From Salipiger sp. IMCC34102 (GTDB lineage Bacteria; Pseudomonadota; Alphaproteobacteria; Rhodobacterales; Rhodobacteraceae), in NCBI RefSeq assembly GCF_004145405.1, contig NZ_SELQ01000001.1, positions 682,001 to 746,000 on the forward strand: a DNA stretch of 64,000 nt, given 5' to 3'. Each line of letters starts with the position of its first letter. Position 1 is the stretch's first letter. The notes under the pieces were generated by a model. The model saw nothing but the letters and a program-made list of their open reading frames with translations. It made no database searches and was not told the DNA's origin. Below are positions 35,331-44,407 of this stretch, in pieces. The translations under genes were made by a program, and so were the position numbers.

Positions 35331-35461
35331 CTTGCCTTGCTCCGTTTTGCCGATCCGACCGCGTCGAAAAAAGTTGCGATCGAAATCTTGACTCTTTTTG
35401 TCGGGTCTTCGAAGTAGGGTCAATGATTCCCGACCAAATTACTCAGAAAAGGCGACGACCC
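35331..35461. promoter_or_regulatory. Divergent hmuS/hmuR control region
   Basis: 131 bases between divergent start codons. On the plus strand TTGACT (35388-35393) is a good -35 hexamer, but the region 17 bases on (GAAGTA) is a weak -10. The same place reads TGA-N9-TCG (35389-35403), one base from the TGA-N9-TCA iron-responsive operator described for RirA in alphaproteobacteria. Iron control is expected for such a locus. The assignment is tentative. Confidence 0.4.
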
Positions 35462-37474
35462 ATGCGACCCTCCCCTTCCCGCGGCCTGACATTCCTGCTG
35501 CTTTCGACCGTGGCCTGGCCTGCCATGGCGCAGGATGCGCCCATTCGCCTGAACGAGATCGTCCTCGGTGCGGGTCAGCCGCGCGTCGCCACGGAAACGC
35601 CGCAGGCGGTCACGGTCGTGGGGCAGGACGACATCGACCGCGCCCAGGCGACGACCCCGGCGGAACTCTTCGACGACGTGCCGGGCATCCAGGCCATCGG
35701 GTCGGAACGGGCGGCCGGCCTGAGCTTCAACATTCGCGGCATCGGCGAACTCGCGGCCTCGGACGAATCCAAGATCATCGTGACCGTCGACGGCACCCCC
35801 AAGTTCCACGAGCAATACCGTGTCGGTTCGTTCTTCGGCGAACCCGAACTTTACAAGCGCGTCGAGGTCCTGCGCGGGCCGGCGTCCTCCACGCTCTACG
35901 GGGCCGGGGCCATCGGCGGCACGGTCGCCTTCGAGACGAAGGACGCGTCCGATTTCCTGGGGCCGGAGGACGACAACTTCGCGCGGTTCCGCCTGGGCGG
36001 ACAGGGCAACGGCGAAGGCGGCTTCGGCTCCGCGATCTTCGCCACGCGTCCCAATGACCGGGCCGAGTTCCTGGGCGCGCTGACCTACCGGACGGCGAAC
36101 GACTACGATGACGGCGCGGGCAATCCGGTGCCCGGGTCGGAATTCGACGCGGTCAGCGGCTTGCTCAAGGGCACGTTCCAGATCGACGAAGCGCAATCCA
36201 TCCGCCTGAGCTACCAGGCCTTCGAGAGCGATCTCGATGACACCGCCTACAGTGCGACCGGGACGCTCGACGCCTTCGGCTCGATCGACCGCCGCGTCTT
36301 CGACCAGACCGCCACGCTGAACTACAGCAACACCGCGCCGGGAAACGATCTCGTCGACCTCGACGTGACGGTGTTCTACTCGGACACGGACGTGGAGCAG
36401 GGCGATGCCAGCGCCGCGGCGGGGCCGTTCTCCTCTCCGCTCTTCGCGGACGCCAACTACGCCTACGAGACCACCGGCGTGAAGGTCGAGAACACCAGCT
36501 ACATGGCGCTGGGCGGGGGCTGGGACGCCTACCTGACCTACGGTCTGCAGGCGCAAAGCCAGGACCGGATCGCGCAGACCGACATGGGTACGCTGGGCTT
36601 CCACCCCGAGGGCACCGACACGCGCCTTGGCGCCTACTTCCAGGGTGAATTCGTCAACGACCGGCTGACCATCGTGCCGGGCCTGCGCGTGGACCGGTCC
36701 AGCCTGGAGCCTTCGGACGACGTGCCGGGCGGCCGGGACGAGGACATCACCTCGGTCTCTCCGAAGCTGGCCGCGCTCTACAAGATCACCGACAACTTCA
36801 ACGTCTTCGGCTCCGTGGCGCGCACCGAGCGGGCGCCGACGCTGGACGAGCTCTACTCGACCGACGATTCCGACGGCGAGACGGCGTCCCTCACGCTGGA
36901 GCCCGAGGACGCGCAGGCGGTCGAGGTGGGCCTGGCCTACGACACGGCCATGGGCCAGGGTCGGTTCGGCATCAAGACCACGGCGTTCTTCTATGACATC
37001 GAGAACCTGATCGAGCGCGACAGCACCGCCGGCACGCCCTATTACAGGCAGGTGGGCGAGGCCACGATCGAAGGGATCGAGATCGAGGCGGGCTACCAGT
37101 CCGAAACGCTCTTCGCCCGCGCCGCCTATACCTACACCGACGGCGAGGACGAGGAGACCGGCGACCGCTTGCAGTCGATCCCGGCCGAAAGCCTGGTCCT
37201 GACCGCGGGCACGCGTCTGCCGGACCACGGGCTGGAACTGGGTTGGCAGGGGACCTTCGTCGACGACATCTCCTACGCGGCCTCGGACTTCAGCGGCTAC
37301 GGAGTGCACGACGTCTACGCCGAGTGGTCGCCGCAATCGGGTCCGCTGGAAGGGTTCGGCCTGCGGGCCGGGGTCGAGAACGTCTTCGACCGCGAGTACC
37401 GCAACAGCCTTGCGGGCGACAACGGCCCGGGCCGCAACCTCGAGATCGCGCTGACCCGCGGCTTCACCTTCTGA
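35462..37474 (+). CDS. hmuR: TonB-dependent haem receptor
   Basis: A 670-residue outer-membrane receptor. Signal peptide about residues 1-24, a TonB-box-like NEIVLG soon after, then a plug domain (about 50-150, with RVEVLRGPASSTLYGAGAIGG) and a 22-stranded beta barrel ending in Phe (TRGFTF). The segment ERAPTLDELY resembles the FRAP box of haem receptors. Start ATG 35462 is chosen because the signal peptide begins there and AAAAGG lies nine bases upstream; an ATG 39 bases earlier would add a charged stretch. The divergent hmuSTUV and downstream exbB/exbD/tonB support haem as cargo. Confidence 0.93.
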   Translation: MRPSPSRGLTFLLLSTVAWPAMAQDAPIRLNEIVLGAGQPRVATETPQAVTVVGQDDIDRAQATTPAELFDDVPGIQAIGSERAAGLSFNIRGIGELAASDESKIIVTVDGTPKFHEQYRVGSFFGEPELYKRVEVLRGPASSTLYGAGAIGGTVAFETKDASDFLGPEDDNFARFRLGGQGNGEGGFGSAIFATRPNDRAEFLGALTYRTANDYDDGAGNPVPGSEFDAVSGLLKGTFQIDEAQSIRLSYQAFESDLDDTAYSATGTLDAFGSIDRRVFDQTATLNYSNTAPGNDLVDLDVTVFYSDTDVEQGDASAAAGPFSSPLFADANYAYETTGVKVENTSYMALGGGWDAYLTYGLQAQSQDRIAQTDMGTLGFHPEGTDTRLGAYFQGEFVNDRLTIVPGLRVDRSSLEPSDDVPGGRDEDITSVSPKLAALYKITDNFNVFGSVARTERAPTLDELYSTDDSDGETASLTLEPEDAQAVEVGLAYDTAMGQGRFGIKTTAFFYDIENLIERDSTAGTPYYRQVGEATIEGIEIEAGYQSETLFARAAYTYTDGEDEETGDRLQSIPAESLVLTAGTRLPDHGLELGWQGTFVDDISYAASDFSGYGVHDVYAEWSPQSGPLEGFGLRAGVENVFDREYRNSLAGDNGPGRNLEIALTRGFTF

Positions 37475-37495
37475 GCGTTGGGCGGGAGACTTCAC

Positions 37496-37909
37496 ATGAT
37501 CGATTCACGCCTGCTTTTCGCGGCTCTTGCCATCGCGGGGTCTCCCCTCGCGGCGCAGGAGGCCGCGCCTGAGGCTCCCTTGTCTGTCGCACTCGATGCG
37601 GCAGACCAGGTCGAGACCGCCTGCCGCCTGACCTTCGTCGCCAGAAACGAGGCAGAGGCGGGCGTGGAGGCGCTGGTGATCGAGACCGTCGCCTTCGATC
37701 TCGACGGTGGTGTCTCGCGGATCGCGCTCTTCGACTTCGGCGCATTGCCCGCGGGGCTGCCGCGCGTAAGGCAGTTCGATTTGCCGGATACGGACTGCGC
37801 GGCGCTGTCCAGCCTGCTCGTGAACGGCGTGCAGACCTGCGAAGGCGGTGAGGCCTGCGAGATGCCGCCCTCGGTGTCCTCTCGGATCGACCTGGAGCTT
37901 CTGGGATGA
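37496..37909 (+). CDS. Small exported protein of unknown function in the haem locus
   Basis: A 137-residue protein with a signal peptide (residues 1-21, ending PLAAQE) and a compact domain of mostly beta character. It has five cysteines (CRLTF, DTDCAA, TCEGGEACE), which would suit periplasmic disulfides. I do not recognise a family. It lies between hmuR and exbB: GGGAG precedes its ATG and its stop overlaps exbB by 4 bases. It is therefore part of the operon and may help the receptor, ExbB/ExbD/TonB assembly or periplasmic haem handling. This is inference from position. Confidence 0.8.
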   Translation: MIDSRLLFAALAIAGSPLAAQEAAPEAPLSVALDAADQVETACRLTFVARNEAEAGVEALVIETVAFDLDGGVSRIALFDFGALPAGLPRVRQFDLPDTDCAALSSLLVNGVQTCEGGEACEMPPSVSSRIDLELLG

Positions 37910-38568
37910 CCGGGATCCTGAACGGTCTGGCCGGCATCCTCGATTTGGGCGGTCCGGTGGTGCTGATCCTCGCGGGGCTCTCCATCGTGTCGCTGGCCTT
38001 GGTCCTCTACAAGCTGTGGCAGCACGCATTGGCGCGGGTCGGGCGGCACCGGCGGCTGCGCGCGGCGCTCGATGCGCATGACGCGGGACACCGGGCCGAG
38101 GCCCTGCGCCTGAGCGACGAAAGCCGCTCGCATTTCGCCCCCCTGGTCGGTGCCGCCCTGCGCGCGCCACAGGACGCGGAGCTGCACGACCGGCTCATGG
38201 CCGAATCCGAGGCGGACCTCGCCAGGCTCGAAGGGGGCTACCGCCTTCTCGACAGCATCGCCCAAATCTCGCCGCTTCTAGGCCTGTTCGGCACGGTTCT
38301 GGGCATGATCGACGCCTTTCAGGCCCTGCAGCAGGCCGGATCTTCCGTCGATCCGTCGCTTCTGGCGGGGGGGATCTGGGTCGCGCTTCTGACCACGGCG
38401 GCGGGGCTGGCCGTCGCCATGCCGACCTCGCTCGCGCTTACCTGGCTGGAAAGCCGCACCGCCCGCGAGCGCGATTTCGCGGACCTGGCCTTCGCGCGGG
38501 TCCGCAAGTCGCGCACACAACCTGCCGATCCCGTGGGGGTGGCAGGACAGTCCCCCGCCCATGTCTAG
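37906..38568 (+). CDS. exbB: ExbB, proton-channel subunit
   Basis: A 220-residue MotA/TolQ/ExbB-family protein with three helices (about residues 15-37, 117-142 and 158-183). The typical SISPLLGLFGTVLGMIDAF type segment is present as QISPLLGLFGTVLGMI at about 118-133. It forms the pentameric channel that energises TonB using the proton gradient. The gene overlaps the small exported-protein gene and exbD, so expression is coupled. Confidence 0.93.
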   Translation: MTGILNGLAGILDLGGPVVLILAGLSIVSLALVLYKLWQHALARVGRHRRLRAALDAHDAGHRAEALRLSDESRSHFAPLVGAALRAPQDAELHDRLMAESEADLARLEGGYRLLDSIAQISPLLGLFGTVLGMIDAFQALQQAGSSVDPSLLAGGIWVALLTTAAGLAVAMPTSLALTWLESRTARERDFADLAFARVRKSRTQPADPVGVAGQSPAHV

Positions 38569-38920
38569 GCGGGGGTTTCAACGACGGGCCCTGTCACTCA
38601 CGCCGCTCGTCGACGTGATCTTTCTTCTGCTGCTGTTCTTCATGCTGACATCGAGCTTCTCGCGCTTCGGCGAGATCGAGATTTCCGCCGCCGCCGCGGG
38701 CACGCAAGCGGCCGGGGTCGAGGGCGCGCAGTTCCTCAGGGTCGCGGCAGAGACGTTGCGGCTTGCGGGGCGTGACGTGTCCCTCGACGCCTTGGGCGCG
38801 GCGCTCGAAGGGGAAACCGTGCTGGTCGCACTGGCCTCCGACGTCACCGCGCAACGGCTGGTCGACGTGCTGGGGACGCTGCGAGGGGTGCCGGGTCTGA
38901 CGCTGCAGGTGCTGCGATGA
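38561..38920 (+). CDS. exbD: ExbD, first copy (canonical)
   Basis: A 119-residue single-helix protein: short cytoplasmic N-terminus, helix about 14-34, and a periplasmic domain. The helix reads LTPLVDVIFLLLLFFML with Asp at residue 18, the position of the essential proton-carrying Asp of E. coli ExbD (Asp25). It works with ExbB to drive TonB. The gene overlaps exbB by 8 bases and the next exbD by 4 bases. Confidence 0.92.
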   Translation: MSRRGFQRRALSLTPLVDVIFLLLLFFMLTSSFSRFGEIEISAAAAGTQAAGVEGAQFLRVAAETLRLAGRDVSLDALGAALEGETVLVALASDVTAQRLVDVLGTLRGVPGLTLQVLR

Positions 38921-39291
38921 AACGAGCCGCCCCCCGCCGCAAGCCGGAGCCGACCATAGCGCTCATCAACGTCGTCTTCCTGATGCTGGTCTTCTTCCTG
39001 GTCGCGGGCACCGTCGCACCCCCGCTGGATCCCGACCTGTCGCTGGTGAACGCGGACGACCTCGAAGGGCGCGAGCCGCCCGATGCGCTCGTCCTGTCCG
39101 CCGACGGTAGCCTCCGGTTCCGCGGCGTGCCGGTCGATCCGACCGTTTTGCCCCCGGACACCGACGATGCCACCGTGCGGATCGTCCCCGACCGCGATGT
39201 GCCGGCGAACCGCCTGATGGAGGTGACGCTGATGCTGCGCGCCGCCGGGGCGGACCGCGTGATGGTGGTGGCCGAACGGGGGCTCGAATGA
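38917..39291 (+). CDS. ExbD-like protein, second copy lacking the helix Asp
   Basis: A 124-residue ExbD/TolR-family protein. Its helix reads IALINVVFLMLVFFLVAG. Residue 18, aligned with Asp18 of the first copy, is Asn (codon AAC), so this copy should not carry protons itself. The periplasmic domain is normal in length. The two ExbD proteins may form a mixed dimer inside one ExbB ring. The start overlaps the first exbD and the stop overlaps tonB, each by 4 bases. Confidence 0.9.
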   Translation: MKRAAPRRKPEPTIALINVVFLMLVFFLVAGTVAPPLDPDLSLVNADDLEGREPPDALVLSADGSLRFRGVPVDPTVLPPDTDDATVRIVPDRDVPANRLMEVTLMLRAAGADRVMVVAERGLE

Positions 39292-40406
39292 GCGCTGATC
39301 GCATCCCCGTCTCTGCGGCGGTCGCGGGGCTGGCGCTGGCCGGTTCGCTCGCCGTGCATGGCGCGGGCCTGGCTTTTCGTCCGCCCGTTCCCGACGCCGA
39401 GGTCGAAGGCGGCGGCGGACAGGCCATCGCGGCCCAGGGCGTGGCCCTGCAGGATCTCGCGGCCGGTGTCGCGGCCCCCGTCGCGCCACCCACACCGGAC
39501 GCCCCCGTGGCACAGACCACCCCGGACAGCGCCGTCGCGCAACCGCTGGCGGAGGCGTCCGTCCCGCCGGCCGCCCCGACACGGCCCGTGGAAGCCCCGG
39601 CCACCGAGGCGGCGGAGGCAGGCCAACCTGCCGTGACGCCCGAAACCCCGGCGGCCGAGGCCGCCACACCGGTGACGACGGCGCAGGCGGTTCTCGAGCC
39701 TGCGGCGCCCATCGCGAACGCACCTGTGGTGGGCGTCCGGCCAACCCCGCCCGCGGAGACGGTGCCGCCCGTCGCGGCCACGCCCTCCGTGCCGGAGCGT
39801 GCGACCAGCCCCAGGGTGCCGACCGAGACCATCACCGCGCGGGTCGAACACGACGGCGTCCTCGTCACCGCCAGGCCACCGGCCCGGCCCAACGGATTGC
39901 AAGCCCGCGCCACGGAACTGGCCGCACGACAGCAGGCGGAGCGGGACCGCGCGCGTGAACTTAAGCAGCAGCGTGAGCAGGACCGCCAACGCGCGGCGGC
40001 GGCAGAGGAACAGGCGGCGCAGCAGCGTGCCGCGGCGCAGCCGCAGGGAAATGCCGCCACCGATGCGCGGCGCGGCAGCGCGGGGGGGCAGTCGTCGGGA
40101 ACCGCCGCGCGGTCCGGCCAGTCGCAGACGCAGGCGGCGGGCAACGCGGCCGCCTCGAACTACCCGGGCCAGGTCTACCAGCAGATCGCCCGCCAGCGGA
40201 TGCCGCGTGTGTCCTCACGCGGCACGGTGCACGTCAATTTCTCCGTCGCCACCGGCGGCGGTCTTGCCGGTCTCGGGCTCGCGCAATCGTCGGGCGACCG
40301 GCGGCTGGACGATGCGGCGTTGGACCTCGTGCGTCGCGCGGCCCCGTTCCCGCCGCCGCCGGCGGGCGCGCAACGAAACTTCACCGTGCCCGTGCGCGGT
40401 CAGTAA
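39288..40406 (+). CDS. tonB: TonB energy-transducing protein
   Basis: A 372-residue TonB. The N-terminal helix holds S20-x3-H24 (SLAVH), matching the functional Ser/His pair of E. coli TonB that contacts ExbB/ExbD. Residues about 50-285 form a long Pro/Ala/Thr- and then Gln/Arg/Ala-rich spacer across the periplasm. The last 85 residues (from about NYPGQVYQQIARQRMP) are the TonB C-terminal domain. It is the last gene of the haem operon and should serve hmuR. Confidence 0.93.
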   Translation: MSADRIPVSAAVAGLALAGSLAVHGAGLAFRPPVPDAEVEGGGGQAIAAQGVALQDLAAGVAAPVAPPTPDAPVAQTTPDSAVAQPLAEASVPPAAPTRPVEAPATEAAEAGQPAVTPETPAAEAATPVTTAQAVLEPAAPIANAPVVGVRPTPPAETVPPVAATPSVPERATSPRVPTETITARVEHDGVLVTARPPARPNGLQARATELAARQQAERDRARELKQQREQDRQRAAAAEEQAAQQRAAAQPQGNAATDARRGSAGGQSSGTAARSGQSQTQAAGNAAASNYPGQVYQQIARQRMPRVSSRGTVHVNFSVATGGGLAGLGLAQSSGDRRLDDAALDLVRRAAPFPPPPAGAQRNFTVPVRGQ

Positions 40407-40407
40407 G

Positions 40408-40438
40408 GGCGCGCATCTGCGCGTGAGGCTCGCGCGCC
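40408..40438. terminator. Possible bidirectional terminator, tonB / PrpD-like gene
   Basis: Inverted repeat GGCGCGC / GCGCGCC (40408-40414, 40432-40438) with a 17-base loop fills the 33-base gap between convergent genes. No T tract. Position suggests a shared stop signal; strength is uncertain. Confidence 0.35.
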
Positions 40439-40439
40439 G

Positions 40440-41816
40440 CTAGGCGACCAGCTCGCGGGTCAGGCCCGAGATGTCTTCCAGGCTTTCCAGGGAGGCAATC
40501 TTGTCCACGATGGCCTTCGCGCGCGCCTCGGGCACGATGCCTTCGACGTTGACGCGGAACTTCTCGGCGACGTCCTCGTCCGTCAGGGGGGCGTCAGGAT
40601 TGCCGCGGTTGATCGGCACCCGCTTTTCGACGGTGCGCCCGTCGGTCAGGTGCACGATCAGGTGACCGGGGAAATACTTCGGAAAGCCGGTGGTGCCTTT
40701 CTCGGCGTCCTCGTAGGTGAGCTTTCGCGCAAGGGCGAGCAGGTCATCGCGACGGATGGCGCTATCGCTGAACGAGCTTTGATCAACGGTCCCGTCGATC
40801 AGCCCGAGCGCCACGAGGTAGGGCAGGCTGAACTTGGCCCCGTAGGCGTTCGAGGGCACGTATTTCGCGTCGATCGGCTTGCAGATGAAACCGGCTGCGA
40901 CCTCGTCGACGATAGCGTGGATGCCCTCGATCCGGTCGGGCGTGACCCCGTCCGCGCGCAGGGCGATGGCGCAGTCGATGGCCCCATGCGCGAAGTGGCA
41001 ACAGGGATAGGGTTTGATCGACACGCGTTCCGTCTCCCAGCGGGTACCGAGATCGGCGGTGAGCGCCTGGGGCGTATGGGCCGCGACAAGACCATGGGTG
41101 TTCATCAGCCCGTTGCGCCCTTCGAACACCGTCTCGGGGCCCGTCGCCCCCGCCCGGGCGAGATAGGCCAGTTCCACCGCGGTCCGGGCGGCCCAACCGA
41201 CGTGGTAGCCCTTGGAGGAGGAGTTGTTGGTCAGGAATTCGGTGATCCCCGCGGCCTGGCTTCCGCACAGGCCCAATGCGTTGGTCATCTGTTCCGGCGT
41301 CAGTCCCATCAGCCGTCCCGCGGCGGCGGTCGCGCCAAAGACACCGGCGATGGCCGTCGAGTGGAAGCCCCGGCTGTGAAAGCTGTTGCCGGAGGCGATG
41401 CCGATCCGCGCCGCGACCTCCCACCCCGCGACGAAGGCGGTCAACACGTCGCGCCCGCCCAGGCCCAGCTCTTCGCCCAGGGCCAGCACCAGCGGGGTCA
41501 GGATGGCACTGCCGTGAACGATGGAGGCCGTATGCGTGTCGTCGAAGTCGAGCACGTGGCACGCCACCCCGTTCGCCAGCGCGGCGTAGGGGGCCGAAAG
41601 GCGGACCCGGCTGCCGATCACCGGATGATCGCCCGTGGTTCCGGGTATCGCGGCGATCCCTTCCAGAGCGGTCCGGAAGTTGGGATGCCGGCTGCCCGAA
41701 AGCCCCACTCCCAGCGTATCGGTCATCAGCTGGCGCGCCCGCGCGCGCGTCGCGTCGGGCACCGCGTCGTAGGTCAGGGCGCAGACGAAGTCGGCCAGCT
41801 TGCGGGAGTAGGTCAC
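40440..41816 (-). CDS. MmgE/PrpD family protein
   Basis: A 458-residue member of the MmgE/PrpD superfamily, which contains 2-methylcitrate dehydratase, aconitate decarboxylase and iminodisuccinate epimerase. Family segments are DTLGVGLSGSRHPNF, HVLDFDDTHTASIVHGSA and KPYPCCHFAHGAIDC. It starts with GTG at 41816, with GGGGGA upstream. It ends an operon with a lyase, a PLP enzyme and tctCBA. The substrate is not fixed; a polycarboxylate is likely, and epimerase, dehydratase and decarboxylase activities are all possible. Confidence 0.85.
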   Translation of the reverse strand: MTYSRKLADFVCALTYDAVPDATRARARQLMTDTLGVGLSGSRHPNFRTALEGIAAIPGTTGDHPVIGSRVRLSAPYAALANGVACHVLDFDDTHTASIVHGSAILTPLVLALGEELGLGGRDVLTAFVAGWEVAARIGIASGNSFHSRGFHSTAIAGVFGATAAAGRLMGLTPEQMTNALGLCGSQAAGITEFLTNNSSSKGYHVGWAARTAVELAYLARAGATGPETVFEGRNGLMNTHGLVAAHTPQALTADLGTRWETERVSIKPYPCCHFAHGAIDCAIALRADGVTPDRIEGIHAIVDEVAAGFICKPIDAKYVPSNAYGAKFSLPYLVALGLIDGTVDQSSFSDSAIRRDDLLALARKLTYEDAEKGTTGFPKYFPGHLIVHLTDGRTVEKRVPINRGNPDAPLTDEDVAEKFRVNVEGIVPEARAKAIVDKIASLESLEDISGLTRELVA

Positions 41817-41838
41817 GTGCGTTCCCCCGTCGCCGCCG

Positions 41839-43200
41839 TCACAGGCGCCCTTTCGAACGGACCGAATGCACCGCCCGGTCGACCAGGTTCGGCGCGTCGC
41901 CCACGTAGGTCGTGGGATCGAGAAGCGCGTCGAGTTCCGTCTCGCCCACCGCGGCGCGGATCTTGTCGTTGGCCAGCAAGGCCTCGCGGAAGTCGATGTC
42001 GGTCTCGATCCCGTGCATGGCGGCGTCGTAGACTTCCTCGTGGGCGGTCTGCTTGCCCATCTTGTCGGACAGCGCGAACATCACCCGTTCGGCCAGGGCA
42101 TAGCCGCGCAGCAGGTTCAGGTTCCGGTCCATGCTGCCTTTCTTGACCTCCAGGTCGGCCAGCACGAACTTGAGGTTGTCGGTGACCACCGACAGCATCA
42201 GGCAGATCTCGGGCAGGATCTTCCATTCCATCTTCCAGACCGCGCCGTCGCGTTCGTGCTCGTGGCGCATGATGTCGGACAGCATGTTGATGTTGGACTT
42301 CAACGTGTTGCTCACCGTGACGGAGTTCTCGGTCACCGCCGGGTTGCGCTTGTGCGGCATGGTGGAAGAGCCGACCTGACCCTTGCCGAAGGGCTCGGCG
42401 ATCTCGTCGATCTCGTTGTGGGCCAGCAACAGAAGCTGGTTGCCGATCTTGTTGAGCGTGGCGTTGATCCCGCCCATGACAGAGCCGAACTCGAACAGAC
42501 CGTCGCGCGCCGCCTGCCAGGAGATGTCCGGCGTGCCGAGCCCCAGCCGGTCGTTGACGGCCTTCTCCATCTCGTCGGCCTTGGGACCGAAGGAGGCCTT
42601 GGTGCCGACCGCGCCGACGATGGAGCCCACGAAGACGCGCTTCTCCATGTCGTCGAGCCGTTCGAGGTGGCGGCCGATCTCCGCCAGCCAGATCGCGGTC
42701 TTGAAGCCGAAGGTGATCGGGATCGCCTGAAGCGACAGCGTCCGGCCCATCATCGGCGTGTTGCGATGCTCCTCGCTCAGGCGCAGCAGGTCGCCGGCGA
42801 TGGTCTCGAGGTCGCGGCGCAGGATCTGCGTCGCGGTGCGCAACTGCAGGATCAGTCCGGTGTCCATGATGTCCTGGGTGGTGACGCCGAAGTGGACGAA
42901 TTCGCCCGCACCGTTTTCGCAGGCGTGTTCCAGCGCACGCACCGTGGGCACAAGCGGGTGCTTCGTGATCTTGAGGTGGTGCAGCACGAGATCCTTGTCG
43001 ATCGCGTCGTACTGCGACTTCGCCGCAATTTCCCGGGCGGCCTCGGCTGGGATCATGCCAAGGTCGCCCTGCACGAGCGCCAGGGCGGCCTCCACGTCGA
43101 GCCAGGCCTGCATCCGCGCGCGGTCGCCGAAGACGTCGCGCATCTCCTGCGTGGACCATGCATTCTTCAAAAGTTCCGAGTCAAAGACGCTCGTGCCCAT
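41839..43200 (-). CDS. Fumarase/aspartase-superfamily lyase (adenylosuccinate lyase / CMLE-like)
   Basis: A 453-residue, mostly helical lyase. The superfamily signature is GSSTMPHKRNP at about residues 277-287, with the catalytic Ser in GSS; HFGVTTQDIMDTG near residue 90 is the second conserved region. Members eliminate fumarate or a related acid from C-N or C-O bonds (adenylosuccinate, argininosuccinate, EDDS, carboxymuconate). It is not an obvious purine-pathway PurB, given its catabolic neighbours. ATG 43200 is preferred (AGGAGA eight bases upstream) over one 27 bases earlier. A hairpin (CGCGCG/CGCGCG, 43230-43245) lies between it and the PLP enzyme gene. Confidence 0.85.
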   Translation of the reverse strand: MGTSVFDSELLKNAWSTQEMRDVFGDRARMQAWLDVEAALALVQGDLGMIPAEAAREIAAKSQYDAIDKDLVLHHLKITKHPLVPTVRALEHACENGAGEFVHFGVTTQDIMDTGLILQLRTATQILRRDLETIAGDLLRLSEEHRNTPMMGRTLSLQAIPITFGFKTAIWLAEIGRHLERLDDMEKRVFVGSIVGAVGTKASFGPKADEMEKAVNDRLGLGTPDISWQAARDGLFEFGSVMGGINATLNKIGNQLLLLAHNEIDEIAEPFGKGQVGSSTMPHKRNPAVTENSVTVSNTLKSNINMLSDIMRHEHERDGAVWKMEWKILPEICLMLSVVTDNLKFVLADLEVKKGSMDRNLNLLRGYALAERVMFALSDKMGKQTAHEEVYDAAMHGIETDIDFREALLANDKIRAAVGETELDALLDPTTYVGDAPNLVDRAVHSVRSKGRL

Positions 43201-43258
43201 GGTGTCGTTCTCCTGTGGTCTTGTCATGTCGCGCGGGGGCGCGCGGTCGTCGGTTGTG

Positions 43259-44407
43259 TCAGGCCCGCCCGAAGGACGCGTCGAGGTCGTCGATCAGGTC
43301 GTCCACGTGTTCGAGGCCCGCGTGAAAGCGGATCATTGGACCGCCCCTGCCCTCGGCGGGAAAGAGGCGCCCGGCATCGCCGGAGGCCGGCATCGCGAGG
43401 CTTTCGAATCCGCCCCAGGAACTGCCGACCGAGAAGAGGGCGAGCCGGTCGATGAAGCCTTCGGCATCGAAACCGTCGCGGAACAGCACGCTGAAGAGCC
43501 CGTTGCACCCGGTCGCGTCGCGGGCCCAGATCTCGGCGCCGGGATGGCCGGGCAGACCCGGATGCAGCACCTCCGTCACCTCGGGCCGTCCCTTGAACCA
43601 GATCGCGAGGGCCAGGCCGTTCGCGTCGTGGCGCTCCAGCCGCAGGCCCAGGGTGCGCAACCCGCGCAGGCAGGCGTAGGCATCGTCCGGCCCCAGCGTC
43701 TGGCCGGTCGTGGCGGTGTGCCGGCGCAAGGCGTCGACCACCGCACCGCGGGCCACGACGGCCCCCATCATGGCGTCCGCATGGCCGCCGATGTATTTCG
43801 TGCCCGCCACGATGGACAGATCGCAGCCAAGCTCCAGCGGGCGATAGAGCCAGCCCGACCCGTAGGTGTTATCGGCGGCCACGATCAGCCCCCGGTCGTG
43901 GGCATCGCGGCAAAGCGCGGGCAGGTCCATCACCTCGAATGTCTGCGACGCGGGGCTTTCGACCATCACCATGCGGGTGTTCGGCCGCGCCCAACCCGCA
44001 AGGTCGGTCGTGTCCCAGGGGAAGTAGTCGACCTCGACGCCCTGGCGGCGCAGGACCGTCTCGCAATAGCTGCGGGTGGCCGGAAAGATCGTGTCGACGA
44101 CCAGCAGGTGATCCCCCGCCGAGAGGTAGGGGGTCAGCCCCCCGGCCACCGCCGCGACGCCCGTGGGGAACAGGAAACAGGCGTCGCCCCCTTCGAGGTC
44201 GCAGACCGCGGCGGCAAGCTGGTGGGCCGTCGTCGTGCCGCGCCGCCCGTAGGACAGGACGGCATCGTCGGTCTCTCGCGCGGCCTTGGTCGCGCGGTAG
44301 GAGCCCACGGTGTCGTGCAGGATGGTCGAGGCGCGGACGATCGGCGGGTTCGCCGGGCCGGGCATGGCCATCCGCCCGTAGTGGGCCAGTTTCGTTTCGC
44401 GTTTCAT
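43259..44407 (-). CDS. PLP-dependent transsulfuration-family enzyme (cystathionine beta-lyase-like)
   Basis: A 382-residue Cys/Met-metabolism PLP enzyme. The PLP Lys is K204 in VAGTKYIGGH; LFPTGVAAVAG and AADNTYGSGW match the cofactor-binding regions of cystathionine beta-lyase. The ATG shares bases with the tctA stop (ATGA on the minus strand), so it is translationally coupled to the transporter. In this operon it may act on a sulfur- or nitrogen-linked amino acid released by the lyase, rather than in methionine synthesis. Confidence 0.88.
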   Translation of the reverse strand: MKRETKLAHYGRMAMPGPANPPIVRASTILHDTVGSYRATKAARETDDAVLSYGRRGTTTAHQLAAAVCDLEGGDACFLFPTGVAAVAGGLTPYLSAGDHLLVVDTIFPATRSYCETVLRRQGVEVDYFPWDTTDLAGWARPNTRMVMVESPASQTFEVMDLPALCRDAHDRGLIVAADNTYGSGWLYRPLELGCDLSIVAGTKYIGGHADAMMGAVVARGAVVDALRRHTATTGQTLGPDDAYACLRGLRTLGLRLERHDANGLALAIWFKGRPEVTEVLHPGLPGHPGAEIWARDATGCNGLFSVLFRDGFDAEGFIDRLALFSVGSSWGGFESLAMPASGDAGRLFPAEGRGGPMIRFHAGLEHVDDLIDDLDASFGRA

